A DNA stretch of 64,000 nt from DATNPX01 sp036702975 (GCA_036702975.1 DATNPX010000045.1:16487-80486), one strand, 5' to 3'; positions 55,101-63,892 are shown, counted from the stretch's first letter. A program made the numbers and translations. Notes: generated by a model not told the origin, from the letters alone.

Positions 55101-58100
55101 CGTTACTCAGCGAATAATCGACAGTGTCGTTGGTACCGTAGTCTGCGAGGTCTTGCACACCGGTTCCTGAAATCAGTGTCACATTATTTCCGACGTTATA
55201 CAGATTTGTCTGCCAGCCAATTCCTGATTCGTCTACAGTCGCGCCGTCGTTCGGATTGTATACATAGAAGTTATTGTTCGCTTGCAATTCAGCGTAGCTC
55301 ATTGATGAGCCATCGCCGAAGTTCAAGTCAATCGGCCGTACTTCCGATGCAGACAGTTGATTCTGGAAAGACACAGTCGCGCTTGAATCATCGAATCCAA
55401 GCACCAAGTCATTGTTGTTGAACGAGACCTGCAAGTCCGAAGCATTCAATCCTGCGCCAAAGTTCACGGTGGCAGCGCCCAGCGGGCCCGTTCCATTGTC
55501 TGAAACATACACGTTGCCGCTGCTTGAGCTTACGTTTAACGTAAGATTCTCGGCTGCTCCTGATATGGTGTCATTGCCCGTGCCAGCTGTTACTGTTACT
55601 GCACCGACGTTTGCATAAATCACGTCAGTTCCTGAGCCCGCGATTATCGAGTCATTGATACCAGCATACGTAGTATCATTCCCAGCACCCAGCTCAACTA
55701 CGTTGTTTGCGCTGTATACAAGGCTGCCTGTAGACCAGTCAGGCAACAATGTCTGATCATTTACCAGGGTGTCACCGCTGCCCTCGACAATCGTTGCGTC
55801 ATTTGCATGAGTCTGTATTACCGCGTTCGTGGTGGCGGCCGACTGATCAACTGTCGAATCATCAGTGGCTATGAGCGTAAACGTCGGCGCGAGCGCAACA
55901 ATGTCATTGCTCGTTAATGTGCCGTCGTCAAATATGAAGCTGTCATTTGAGGCAGGGGTTTGGCCTAAGCCGATACTGTCTCCGTTTGACAGGTTTAGTT
56001 GCAACGAACCGTTCGACGTCCGTTCTACCGCCAGGGCTGATTCGTCCAAACCGTCAAAATGATAATTGTTCGTATCAAACGGTGTTTCGTTGATTGTGCT
56101 AGAAACGGTACCAGCGCCCAGGTAAAAATCAACAGTCGCCGCTTCAGTGGTTATTTGATCATTCTGTCCCAGTGTAACCTCAGAATTGCCAAAACCAAGT
56201 TCAATGACATTATTAACGCCACCATCAGTAATGACATCGTTTCCTGTCGCAAAGCCGGAAGAGCCCAAGTCGATATTATCGTTAGAACCATTGAGACTAA
56301 TAGTCTGATTTCCCTGGCCACCGTATATAGAATCGTTTGATCCGGTAATGGACACACTCGACGACATAACAGTACTGCCTGAAAAGTCTACAGATGTATT
56401 GCTATCCGCTATGTTGACTGAGAGAGGAGACGAACCAATAAGCTGCGCAAGTGTCTCCGTTGTACCATCCGCAAATTCAAAGTTGTTGAATTCGTATTGT
56501 GTTTCATTTGCAAATTGTTGGTTCAACTGCACCACGTCTGAACCGTTCAAGTTAATCGTCAAGTCGGTGCCGTCCGAACTAAAGGACATTCCACTCTCTG
56601 TAATTCCTGCGCCAAATTGAATTGTGTCATTGGCGTTGGGATTGTTTAATACAGTCGTTCCCGTTCCGGCGTTTATGATGACGGTGGCGGTACCCTCCAA
56701 GTCTAAGATATTGTTGTCACCAACCGTAATTTCAGCGTTGGCGCCCCGCACGATGAACGTATCGTTGGCGGCACCGCTAATAGTGTCATTTCCTGACACT
56801 AGCGTATAAGTATCGTTGACGCCTGCGGTAATTGTGCTGTTATTGCCCCAAGAATCAAACTGACTATTGCCTCCGGACGTGATTGTTGCGTTTGAGTAGT
56901 ACTCCAAATAATCGTTGTTTGCGCCGACAAAATTAAGGGTGCCTGTTCCCACGGTGACGGTGTCGTTTGCTCCAGCCGTTATGCTCTCAGTAGCGTCGTT
57001 AGCGAAGCGTAAATCAATTGTGTTGTTTGTTCCTGTATCAGTGATGGTGTCATTTCCCGGCACCAGCTCGGCATATCCTCTTCCGACATAATCGTTGTTT
57101 CCGCTGATACTGATCTGATCATTTCCTGAGCCAATACCTACGGTTGCGTTCGAAGCACTGACTGTAATCGTCTCATCGATCGTTAAGGCTTCTTCGTCAT
57201 CGATACCGTTTGTTGTTACGTTGTCCGGCAAGGGGTGCATTGCAGCTAGTTGTGTAAGGGTGTAAGAACTTCCGTCAGCAAAGTCGAACTGCTGCACCCC
57301 TACTCCACCGTTTTGGAAGACGACTTCGTCGCCAAGTCCGTCATTCAGTGTCATGATTAGTCCGTCACTGAAAGAGTTCAGCTCCAAATCAGCTGCGGTG
57401 ATGCCACTTCCGAACGTCAAAACACCTGTTGGTGCTCCATACGCTCCAGGATTAGCACTAATCTTTGTTTCGCCACTTCCCTCGTTGACGGTAATTGTAG
57501 TGTTGGCTTCCCATAGTTTAATCGAATCATTGGCTCCGACGAGAATCGAGTCATTAGTTCCTGCGTTGCCTACTTGGATGTAGTCGTTGGCACCTGCGTT
57601 GACCACCGCATTGCCGCTGCTCAAGAACACTTGATCGTTAGTACCTGCTGCTAACTCAAATGTCCCGCTTCCAGCATGGTATACATTGTTATTGCCACTG
57701 TCATTGACAGTCACACTTCCACTTCCGTAGTAGAAAGTATCGCCAGCTCCAGTAACTGTGCCTACTTCGTTTATGTATGACGTGCTGTGATTAACAACCT
57801 CGTTGTTGCCTGTCGTCGACGAGGTCATGCCTATTTGACCAAATTCACTTTGCGTCAAATCAGTGCCATCGGCAAATTCGAACGAAGTTATCTGCTTTGC
57901 TATCCCGCCCAGTGTCGAAGAGCGACCAAGTTCTGAAACGAGATCAAGAGTATCATTGGTCCCGCTGATTCCGATAACAAGATCGTTGCCGCTTGCCGTT
58001 AGCACCAAATTCGACGTGCTTACATCGTTACCAAAAGCTAAGGTGTCGACACCGCCTATTCCTGTACCTCCCTGAATATAGGTAACGGTACCGGAGCCTT

Positions 58101-60276
58101 CGTTGAAGTGCACGATATCATTGCCAGTTCCAGCCGTGCTTCCGAGCGGCCCACTCGATATCAGGCTGGTGCCACCACCTACAGTCACTTCCTGATTTCC
58201 ATCACCAAGATACACGGTCGCATTAGAGCCTGCATTTACTACATCATTGCCTGTATTGGTTAGGATCCAATCGTTGTTTCCTGCGGCATTGATGATTACA
58301 TTTCCAGTCCCCGCCAAAACATGATCATTGCTTCCACTAGCCATTATTGTCTCGTTCTGAAAAACGCCGGAACGATTGATTGTGTCTCCATCAGCGGTGC
58401 TCACCGGATTTAATCCGATTGACTCTAAAACTGAGTACAACGTTGGACTTTCTAGCTGTAGCAATCTGCTGAAATTAGCAAAGTTGCTTTGACTGACCAT
58501 ATCCATGCCGTTTACGCTTTTCAAAAACTCAGTGAGACGGAGAGATGCGCCCGTCAGATCATTAATTGACTGTGAAATCAGCGAGTTCGCGACCGCGGAG
58601 AAATCATAGTAAGCAGTGTTATCCGGAAGCTGCTCAGTGTTAATCAACTCTGACAAATCTGATAACTGTCCCGAGAACATCAATTGCCCATACGCTTGTT
58701 CTTGAATCGCATCGTAGGCCGGGTAAAGGTACTCAGCTTGTAAAACTCCTGGGGTGGTGTTGTTCTCAAATGTCAAATTCTGTCCGTAGAACTTTTCAAC
58801 TACGGCAAAGCTTTCGGCATCCATGTGCGGACCTACATATGCCGCATTTTCGGAGCCAGTCCAATTGATAAGTATCTGCCGGAGCAATGCCATTTGCGCA
58901 CTAATGTCAGTTGTGGATTCAAAGGAGTTTACTAATCCCTGAAGGACACCGGAGTTGTCTGATGCTTCAGCCTCCTGTAAATCCTCTACGACACCAAGTC
59001 CGGTCGCATCAGGCTGCAACAAGTTGATCTGAGAGCTGGAGAAACCAACTTGATAGCTATTTGTGTAATCCTCCTGGAACTGATAGTCAGCGACAACCCC
59101 TAATGTTCCATTGGCGAACGAGAAGGTCCCTTGAGACAATTCTGTATTGCCAGCGTCGTCAGTGCGATTTACGGAGGAATTCGAGAGACTGATAGCGGTA
59201 ATTCCAAGTTGAGCCAAACTAAAAACACTGCCATCGCCAGTTTGAACGAACAGATCGGAGTAAACGGGGTTTGATGCGTTGATAGTGCCACTACTTGTGG
59301 TATCAAATTGTCCAAGTGCAGCCCAGGCGCTGGGCGCCATGGAGCCATTGTTTAGTGGCATACTTGTGCCAAAAATTTGACTGCCGTTCGAGAGGACACC
59401 GACGCCGGTCGTGTCTAAAAACAAAATTCCATCGTTTGCGCCAACCCATCCAGTGGGGTGTGCGTATCCAGTATTGTCCGTGTCGAACGTAACGTTGTTG
59501 GTCGACATGGAAGTCGTACTGATGGGCGCACCATCTAAGCTGAGAACCAACGGGTCATATGAAGGTGCTCCTTTTGCTTTCCCACCTCCACCTGAAACAA
59601 TTCCCTCAACTCGTCTGCTTGGCATCTGAGGGGCCTTTTTTCCCGGCTTTGGCAAATCCCAAGGCACTTGCAGGTCGTGAGGATTTAAAGTCTTAATAGC
59701 ATCGAGAATTTTCCCAATCGTTTTCTGGAAATAGGGAGCTAGATCTTTGGAATGCAACTCACTATGTCTGCCAGTCAAATTGGTTTGATCGGCGTCAGGA
59801 TTACCCCCGAATTTTACGTCCAGCAGATCAGGAACAACCTCGCCCCCGACTGGATTAGGATCCAATTTCGGATCAACCGGTTGTCGTAGCATGATCAGTT
59901 GGTCTTTTTGCTCGTCGTCAAGACCCGAATTGTTCACATCTTGCAGGTACTGCTTCAGAATACCTGGCATTTTAGGTTGAATCATTTCCGCCAGGAGGTG
60001 ACCAAGCTCATGGATAGCAGTGTCTTTCATCCGTTTTGGCGTTTGTCTCCCATCTGGAGTATTGATGAAAAGTTTCACTTGCGGGCCGAGTGTGCACGTC
60101 TTTTCAGTCTCCCCTGATGATTGCCCATTCTGGTCGATTTCAATTTTGAAAGGAAGGGTATTTAGGATGTTATTAATGTCGGGACCCAATGCCTGTTCTG
60201 CGTTTTCGACGGCCTGTTTCATCGTCTGGAAATCACTATTTGAAACGCCGGGTCCCTGTTTGATGTCAATGGTCAT
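49195..60276 (-). CDS. giant RTX-like secreted protein with HELGH motif
   Basis: A 3,693-residue protein. I place the start at the ATG at 60276 (aaggaag upstream); the frame is open to 60423 but that overlaps the WG gene. Residues 1-240 hold AIHELGHLLAEM at 87-98, a zinc-metallopeptidase HExxH motif. Residues about 245-620 resemble the conserved region before RTX repeats (GWVGANDGILFLD, then LRQILINWTGSENAA and VVEKFYGQNL). Residues about 630-3520 hold 14 modules, each with strings of GSNDT/GNDTV-like strands and a closing FADGTSETLSQLL-like motif. The last 150 residues are a Ser/Thr/Gln-rich tail. There is no Sec signal, which fits type I export. Calcium loops and nonapeptides are degenerate. 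It is probably a surface or secreted adhesin-like protein; peptidase activity is unproven. Confidence 0.85.
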   Translation of the reverse strand: MTIDIKQGPGVSNSDFQTMKQAVENAEQALGPDINNILNTLPFKIEIDQNGQSSGETEKTCTLGPQVKLFINTPDGRQTPKRMKDTAIHELGHLLAEMIQPKMPGILKQYLQDVNNSGLDDEQKDQLIMLRQPVDPKLDPNPVGGEVVPDLLDVKFGGNPDADQTNLTGRHSELHSKDLAPYFQKTIGKILDAIKTLNPHDLQVPWDLPKPGKKAPQMPSRRVEGIVSGGGGKAKGAPSYDPLVLSLDGAPISTTSMSTNNVTFDTDNTGYAHPTGWVGANDGILFLDTTGVGVLSNGSQIFGTSMPLNNGSMAPSAWAALGQFDTTSSGTINASNPVYSDLFVQTGDGSVFSLAQLGITAISLSNSSVNRTDDAGNTELSQGTFSFANGTLGVVADYQFQEDYTNSYQVGFSSSQINLLQPDATGLGVVEDLQEAEASDNSGVLQGLVNSFESTTDISAQMALLRQILINWTGSENAAYVGPHMDAESFAVVEKFYGQNLTFENNTTPGVLQAEYLYPAYDAIQEQAYGQLMFSGQLSDLSELINTEQLPDNTAYYDFSAVANSLISQSINDLTGASLRLTEFLKSVNGMDMVSQSNFANFSRLLQLESPTLYSVLESIGLNPVSTADGDTINRSGVFQNETIMASGSNDHVLAGTGNVIINAAGNNDWILTNTGNDVVNAGSNATVYLGDGNQEVTVGGGTSLISSGPLGSTAGTGNDIVHFNEGSGTVTYIQGGTGIGGVDTLAFGNDVSTSNLVLTASGNDLVIGISGTNDTLDLVSELGRSSTLGGIAKQITSFEFADGTDLTQSEFGQIGMTSSTTGNNEVVNHSTSYINEVGTVTGAGDTFYYGSGSVTVNDSGNNNVYHAGSGTFELAAGTNDQVFLSSGNAVVNAGANDYIQVGNAGTNDSILVGANDSIKLWEANTTITVNEGSGETKISANPGAYGAPTGVLTFGSGITAADLELNSFSDGLIMTLNDGLGDEVVFQNGGVGVQQFDFADGSSYTLTQLAAMHPLPDNVTTNGIDDEEALTIDETITVSASNATVGIGSGNDQISISGNNDYVGRGYAELVPGNDTITDTGTNNTIDLRFANDATESITAGANDTVTVGTGTLNFVGANNDYLEYYSNATITSGGNSQFDSWGNNSTITAGVNDTYTLVSGNDTISGAANDTFIVRGANAEITVGDNNILDLEGTATVIINAGTGTTVLNNPNANDTIQFGAGITESGMSFSSDGTDLTINLNGSDVVQLNQQFANETQYEFNNFEFADGTTETLAQLIGSSPLSVNIADSNTSVDFSGSTVMSSSVSITGSNDSIYGGQGNQTISLNGSNDNIDLGSSGFATGNDVITDGGVNNVIELGFGNSEVTLGQNDQITTEAATVDFYLGAGTVSSTINETPFDTNNYHFDGLDESALAVERTSNGSLQLNLSNGDSIGLGQTPASNDSFIFDDGTLTSNDIVALAPTFTLIATDDSTVDQSAATTNAVIQTHANDATIVEGSGDTLVNDQTLLPDWSTGSLVYSANNVVELGAGNDTTYAGINDSIIAGSGTDVIYANVGAVTVTAGTGNDTISGAAENLTLNVSSSSGNVYVSDNGTGPLGAATVNFGAGLNASDLQVSFNNNDLVLGFDDSSATVSFQNQLSASEVRPIDLNFGDGSSMSYAELQANNNFYVYNPNDGATVDESGIGWQTNLYNVGNNVTLISGTGVQDLADYGTNDTVDYSLSNANDNIRVGDNATLIIGNGDNQLNIGNNYTVTAGSGDNTINAGSNGTITVGNGDNTITDFGSTTLNVGSGNETINSGWGDTDNLGAGNATIISGGNSIVNGGAGTFNDTVGAGDQVHASQGNDTLVMGSSVGGSVNYYETTNAGATTNTDTLIFTGGITAADVSFSASTDDVDIAVSSDFEDIDLHQFGSGVTKQVTQLEFSDGTTESLADLLSGGLQVSNSNDNAVIDRSESALNETIDLFGNNDVFYGSKIGGTETFYWAGSNATIYEDNANLTVNSGYAATIYGGSGTTTVQNGTFGNTVYAGNGAVDTTNESWDTIYGGNGTLTESNGTNNYIQGGNGEIIVNGGSSETIIGGNGAMDITAGTNAWIQASVANDVYNIGSGTGTTTITQSYNGDTVQANSDVINFGAGITGGDLTISTTPANLTIAFGSDQIVINSEFDSGYKQVTQFNFADGTSENLAQLLNTDAAAFSTSDSYTYDQSSSSLSQLISLSGANDTVLTGSGNDSVYLTGNNGLVDVGSGTNLVSVASNSIVEQTAGGSSTVIAGNNDQVVGATGSLLVNVGSNDEITAATGANQINVGLGSGSTGINEVAGSGSDTISFAAGITAADLVLSATDGNLTIGLGDGTDAVTVDNEFSSGYRQFNTFEFANGATEDLSQLIQSGLNVTLNANDALLDRSSYSEHETITLAGSNDSLTTGSGNDNISVTGINDTLVLTNSNDVVTGGQGTVVSAENAVLAFTAGVNDTVNSSTANDVFNVGLGSGTTTINENTAALNGAADVINIGAGVNSSSIALSGSTTDLVIGFGSGGDQVDINGEFAAGAKQITEFHFADGTSETLAQLLQSGVTISNAFDNQTIDRTLSTASESISATGANDTILLGAGNDSVTLGTNDTLTALTGSTSVVAGTNDTINTSTANDSITVSATSGQTIINENAAPGSGSADTLVFGAGITASDLSLSGASDLVINYGSNSVQINNEFSSGYKQVTEFEFADGSSETLSQLLASGITLDINDNNDYVDQSANTGNAVIPVSGNNDTLITGSGNDTVNVSGTNDSINLTGTAIVNDTGSNNNIAGGANDFLVNVGINDTVYASSANDTIGLAEGTGLTTIDEISVDTTGTQDTLSFGAGVSISDLILSGSTNDLYLAFDGSNDAVDINGEFAQGYKQVTEFDFADGTSESLSALLASGISVTDSNDGDTIDRRGSQFNETITVSGSTDTLYTGTGNDTVSIGSFNDVIYGSTGNLAVTAGFNSTIYASSGNDTFNIGLPTENTVISETAPNNGSNTDTLVFGPDIAQNDVVASLSGTGLLLSVDSGLATVDIQGEFVTGNKQISTVEFSDGSTEDIQQLLNTSTVSSSANSSTIDRSSSTVNEMLTVNGSNDSVLLGSGSDILDLTGSTNDAVTLGSGAAAILSGGNSSFTQTSGASGISAGVNDRINIEGGTAQVIASVNDSIVGGTGALFVTYGTNDLVTASSVNDTFIVNSGIGQSILNEVVLSTSGQSDSISFGAAVSELNLSLTASSDDLLIGTGVGNDTIDINHEFAAGSKQVTQFQFADGTTESLSDLLSDGLTVTNAANNVTIDRTQSTADETIAMSGANDSLIAGGGNDTITLSSAASNDSVHLGSGTSTVTTAGNDSITAGSGAFTLTSGGNDSISTGAANATINAGINDQISTGSGNATIVATSNDTITGGTGAMSVTFGANDTVTTSTMNDYFVMDYGIGNAVINETAATAGHSDEIYFLADVNANDATYTQSGNDLIINLGNGTDTVDIKGQFASGNKQVTSIVFEDPLSLTLSQMESSGQIQNYTGTSSQPTQSSSAQTSSAVSQTSGGASSTSNTNDGLVTNPQSQSSSASQNSGNDIASSSGSSSSTPGIDLNQFIQGYNNSYASTYGPLTNDSTSTQSPATSTPTTASGTAQSSGSFSSSDINLLLQQVTAYGNSDQGAATLSQISQTQQPTVQLVATH
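49700..58350 (-). repeat. 14 degenerate RTX-like modules inside the giant gene
   Basis: The closing motif (FADG-like) recurs near 57880, 57285, 56480, 55935, 55315, 54505, 53750, 53160, 52610, 52125, 51585, 51090, 50435 and 49730. Spacing is 485-810 bp, so modules are 160-270 residues long. The six modules between about 50.4 and 53.8 kb are the most alike in wording (QVTEFEFADGTSETLSQLL), which suggests recent duplication; the first five and the last are more divergent. At DNA level the copies are diverged, so the array is not a simple tandem repeat. Confidence 0.75.
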
Positions 60277-60323
60277 TGTCTCTTCCTTGATGTGAATATG
60301 TGCGCCTTCTTTACACCCAATAT

Positions 60324-61511
60324 TTACTGAACTTCTACAGGAGCCAGTCCGCACCGAAATGAACCGGCATCCGAGTATTTGCACGGTATAGCGAATTCGC
60401 CGTCCAAATTGATGAATCCCCATTTGCCATCAGACTCAACCAGCGCCATCCCTTCCGAGAATGGGTAAGCCAGTGAGAATGTTTTTGCGCTTTTCGGCTT
60501 CATTGATTTATCAATGCAGAATAATTTATTAGGTTCTAGTTCTGCAAAAGCACAATCCTCTGCGAACTGCTCTGCCTGTCGTGTACGAAGTACAACTCGA
60601 CCACTGCGATCTATGAAGCAGAATCCGTGTTCCCCATTGATCATTACTTTTGCGAATCCGCAATGGAATTCTTCGGCTAGCTTAAAGTTAGGTGGTGTTT
60701 GTGGATTTCCGTCAAGGTCGATGTAACAGTAGTTTTGCCCCGGCAGCTTCACGGCTGCAAGCCCTTCCGAAAAAGGACTTGCCACCGCGTAGGTCGGAGA
60801 AATGACCATTTTGCCAGTCTTGTCTATGTATCCGACTTTGTCTTGCACGCGAACAACTGCGCGGCCATTTCTAAAGTTACAAAATCCAGCGAGCATATTT
60901 TGGTCAACCTGATATTGCGGCTTAATAACGATCTGACCATCATGGTTTATGAAACCGATTAGTCCAGGCTGTTCATACTTCTCGCATGTCGTATCTAGAA
61001 AATTACGCGTATCCCGCCCAATTTCGACGGCTGCCAACCCCTCCGAAAATTTCCACGCTCGATTGAAGTGTCCGTTAATTTCGAGTTTTCCCTTCTTGTT
61101 CAGATACCCCCAACCGGTAGACTTAGGGGTGCCTTTGCTCATTCGTTCGTAACAGACAGCTGCAAGTCCTTCTGAAAACTCGCCACAATCATGCGCCGCA
61201 GGTCCAACCACTTTTCCATTTATGTCGATATATAAATAGTGCTTGCCGTCATAAATTGCTGCAATTCCATCGTTGAACTCGGTTGGGCGCCTGGGAAAAG
61301 GACCTAGTTTGGTTCTATTCTGCGGATCCACGAAATACCAAACAGCTCTACCCGAACTAACTTTCTCCGATTGCGAAGAAACCGATTTTGCGCCAATTTT
61401 GTCTGTGGCTAGAGAAGCCTCACCCAATCCTAACGTCACTACGCAAACCCACAGGAGAATAAGTCCTAGAACAAACTTCCTCGGATTGAAGCTAGACACT
61501 ATGATTTGCAT
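60324..61511 (-). CDS. exported WG-repeat protein
   Basis: A 395-residue protein from the ATG at 61511 (aggag 8 nt upstream). The N terminus has a hydrophobic segment (FVLGLILLWVCVVTLGLGEASLA), a signal peptide or anchor. Residues about 75-390 contain seven or so WG-type beta repeats, each with a GWGYLNKKGKLEI- or GYIDKTGKMVISPTY-like core followed by FSEGLAAV. These repeats are common in Melainabacteria and Bacteroidetes; their role is unclear, and protein or sugar binding is usually supposed. It sits between the secretion adaptor (11 nt away) and the giant protein (47 nt), so it belongs to the same operon and may be an accessory surface factor. Confidence 0.85.
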   Translation of the reverse strand: MQIIVSSFNPRKFVLGLILLWVCVVTLGLGEASLATDKIGAKSVSSQSEKVSSGRAVWYFVDPQNRTKLGPFPRRPTEFNDGIAAIYDGKHYLYIDINGKVVGPAAHDCGEFSEGLAAVCYERMSKGTPKSTGWGYLNKKGKLEINGHFNRAWKFSEGLAAVEIGRDTRNFLDTTCEKYEQPGLIGFINHDGQIVIKPQYQVDQNMLAGFCNFRNGRAVVRVQDKVGYIDKTGKMVISPTYAVASPFSEGLAAVKLPGQNYCYIDLDGNPQTPPNFKLAEEFHCGFAKVMINGEHGFCFIDRSGRVVLRTRQAEQFAEDCAFAELEPNKLFCIDKSMKPKSAKTFSLAYPFSEGMALVESDGKWGFINLDGEFAIPCKYSDAGSFRCGLAPVEVQ

Positions 61512-61521
61512 ATTTGTGCTC

Positions 61522-62823
61522 CTATCGAACGCTAAAACCTTCATGCAGATACTTAACTATGGGATACAAGAAAAATTCAATAATTCTACGCCTTCCCGTC
61601 TTAACTTCACTAATCACTGTCATTCCAGATGCTAGTTGCTCTCTGCGGTTATCGACCTTGATATAGGATTCGGACGGACGTATGTAGACATCGAAGATCT
61701 GTCCAAGTTTTTCATCTTCCCGACTGTCATGTGATACCAACGAAACCCGACCATTCAACATTCCATACTTTTGAAAATCAAAGGTGTCGACTTTGATTGC
61801 AGCCGAAGCTCCTTTGCGAACGAATCCTATATCGCGATTAGCAACATAAGCTTGCACTACCAACGGAACGTTGTCAGGCACAATACTTACTAACTTTTCG
61901 GCAGGCGTAACAACGCCTCCCACTGTATGAACAAACATTGTGTCCACATGGCCATCAACAGGGGACAAAACCAACTTCTGAGCGTTTTGGAAAGACGAAA
62001 CTTTGACCTTTGCTTCCAACTCACTTGTTTGGCGTTGTTTGTCGGCCAACTCTTTCAGATTGTTGGACTTAAACTCTTCTTTGATGTGTGCAATTTCTTC
62101 ATTTGTCTGCAACTTCTGATGTTCGAGTTCTGAAAGCTTGCATTCAGCTTGTGTAATGCGACTCTTATATCCAAGAATGTCGTTCGTCACTTTTTCATAA
62201 TCGTCTCGTGGTATCAAATCGAGCACTTCTTTCAGTCGCTGCTCTTTTTCAGAAGCTACTCTAAGGAGTTCCACGTTTTGGGCCTTCTCCGACTGGTTGG
62301 AAGCCATCTGTTGCTCGACTTTCTTTAGCTCCTCGTCCTTCATCCGAAGCTGCTTTTGCAGATCGTTCTTGCTCGCTGCATACAATGCAGTTTGAGTGGC
62401 AACTGCAGCTTGGTCCGCTTCTGTTTTCGGCAGAAAGCTGGTCTCAGTCACCATTGCATTCAGGCGGTCTTGCTCGAGCTTTGCATATCCGAGATTTTTC
62501 GAACTGGTTTCGACTTCGGGTGACGTCGAAGATGGATCTATCTCCATTAAGACCTGGTTTTTCTTGACGTGATCTCCTTCTTTCACGAGTATCTTTTGAA
62601 TCACCCCGGTTTCTAGCGGCTGAACTATTTTCACCTGACCATCTGGGATAACCTTGCCTGGAGCGCTAACTACGATGTCGACCTCTCCGAAAACAGACCA
62701 GGCTACTGCAATTGCGAAGGTAGCTATCACCAGCCAAAAGATCGCTCTGCCCATCGGACTGACTGGGCTGTCTTCAATCTCGGCCAGGATAGGCTTGAAC
62801 TCGTGTTTATCTACTACCGGCAT
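61522..62823 (-). CDS. HlyD-type secretion periplasmic adaptor
   Basis: A 433-residue membrane fusion protein of type I secretion. A cytoplasmic N-terminal 25 residues precede one membrane helix at about 27-46 (AIFWLVIATFAIAVAWSVF). A lipoyl half-domain lies at about 50-95 (VSAPGKVIPDGQVKIVQPLE). A long coiled-coil hairpin is at about 105-270. The second lipoyl half and the beta-barrel end (VDGHVDTMFVHTVGGVVTPAE, then SHDSREDEKLGQIFDVYI) complete it. It links the ABC exporter, whose gene overlaps it by 17 nt, to an outer-membrane channel. No TolC-like gene is in the window. It looks intact. Confidence 0.92.
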   Translation of the reverse strand: MPVVDKHEFKPILAEIEDSPVSPMGRAIFWLVIATFAIAVAWSVFGEVDIVVSAPGKVIPDGQVKIVQPLETGVIQKILVKEGDHVKKNQVLMEIDPSSTSPEVETSSKNLGYAKLEQDRLNAMVTETSFLPKTEADQAAVATQTALYAASKNDLQKQLRMKDEELKKVEQQMASNQSEKAQNVELLRVASEKEQRLKEVLDLIPRDDYEKVTNDILGYKSRITQAECKLSELEHQKLQTNEEIAHIKEEFKSNNLKELADKQRQTSELEAKVKVSSFQNAQKLVLSPVDGHVDTMFVHTVGGVVTPAEKLVSIVPDNVPLVVQAYVANRDIGFVRKGASAAIKVDTFDFQKYGMLNGRVSLVSHDSREDEKLGQIFDVYIRPSESYIKVDNRREQLASGMTVISEVKTGRRRIIEFFLYPIVKYLHEGFSVR

Positions 62824-63892
62824 TAACTACCTCCCTGGTCACGTGCTGCTGGCTATGCAGGTGGTGGTAATAACCGCGTTTTCGATGCAGCTCATCATGC
62901 GAACCGCGCTCGAGAATCTTACCTTTGTCGAGGGCGAGGATGAGGTCGCAGTCCTGCACTGTCGTAAGCCTGTGCGCGATGATCAATACCGTTCTGTTCT
63001 TCTTAATTGTTGCCAAATTAGACTGAATTATGCGCTCTGATTCGTAATCGAGCGCTGACGTTGCTTCATCAAAGATAAGTATTTTCGGGTCAGTTATCAG
63101 TGCTCGAGCGATAGCAATTCGCTGTCTTTGCCCCCCTGAGAGTGATGAGCCACGCTCACCCACCATAGTGTCGTATCCTTCCGACAGCTGTGTTATGAAC
63201 TCGTGAGCTCCTGCGATCTTGGAGACCTCTATGATGGATTCGATGGGAGCATCCGGCCGTGGCAGAGAAATATTGTCTCGAATGGTTCCGCTGAAGAGGT
63301 AATTCTCCTGCAAAACTACACCAATGCTGTTTCGCAACCATAACGGATCGAAGTGGCGCACATCGATGTCGTCCAGGTAAATGGCGCCTTCGTTAGCAAG
63401 ATACAGACGCTGAATCAACTTGGCGATGGTGCTCTTACCACTTCCACTTCTCCCAACGAGCCCGATACTCATTCCAGGTTTAATATCCAGTGTCATGTCC
63501 TCAAGCACGTAAGGACTATCAGGCTTGTACCTGAATGACACGTGATCGAAGCGAATTGCACCGGAAAGTTGCGGGAGAGTGATTGCTTTACTTGACTGCA
63601 GCTCTATCGGGTGATTTAGAATGTCTCCGAGCCGGTCAACTGCTAACAGAGTCTGCTGAAATTCGTTCCAGAGATTCACCAATCTAAGAACTGGATTTGT
63701 AAACTGACCAGCAAACATTTGGAAGGCGATCAACTGGCCAATTGTCATTTTGTTATCTAAAACGAGCTTGACGCCCAGGTAGAGAACTGCAATCGTCATC
63801 GCCTTTTGGAAAAAGTTGGCCATCGACTGGGCGATGTTTCCCAGCGTAGAGAGCTTGAAAAGAAGTGGGCCCGGTTGTTTGGGCCAGCTTCT
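62807..63892 (-). CDS. C-terminal half of HlyB-type ABC exporter (membrane domain mostly missing)
   Basis: The open frame runs from the codon after a TAA at 63893-63895 to 62807, about 361 residues, with an internal ATG at 63823. It begins with the last two helices of the exporter membrane domain (MTIAVLYLGVKLVLDNKMTIGQLIAF) and continues with the full ATPase: GRSGSGKST Walker A, LSGGQRQR signature, ILIFDEATSALD Walker B and IAHRL H-loop. Normal HlyB-type exporters have about 700 residues or more. The frame cannot extend further upstream, so the first half is deleted, frameshifted, or supplied elsewhere. As written it could not form a normal exporter. Confidence 0.82.
   Translation of the reverse strand, partial: RSWPKQPGPLLFKLSTLGNIAQSMANFFQKAMTIAVLYLGVKLVLDNKMTIGQLIAFQMFAGQFTNPVLRLVNLWNEFQQTLLAVDRLGDILNHPIELQSSKAITLPQLSGAIRFDHVSFRYKPDSPYVLEDMTLDIKPGMSIGLVGRSGSGKSTIAKLIQRLYLANEGAIYLDDIDVRHFDPLWLRNSIGVVLQENYLFSGTIRDNISLPRPDAPIESIIEVSKIAGAHEFITQLSEGYDTMVGERGSSLSGGQRQRIAIARALITDPKILIFDEATSALDYESERIIQSNLATIKKNRTVLIIAHRLTTVQDCDLILALDKGKILERGSHDELHRKRGYYHHLHSQQHVTREVVNAGSR
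63861..63892. repeat. imperfect inverted repeat at the exporter breakpoint
   Basis: agaag..ggccc and gggcc..cttct pair around a gttgttt-type loop with a 2-bp mismatch in the stem. It lies exactly where recognisable exporter sequence begins. It could be a terminator on the minus strand (ttttc follows the stem) or a scar of rearrangement. Confidence 0.35.

Noticed and set aside
49982..58075. Many plus-strand open frames opposite the giant gene, Ser/Pro/Val rich
   Set aside because: They mirror the repeat codons of the minus-strand gene, lack ribosome binding sites and repeat with its period.
49700..58350. Possible CRISPR or tandem satellite
   Set aside because: The periodicity is 485-810 bp, copies are diverged and lie in one continuous reading frame.
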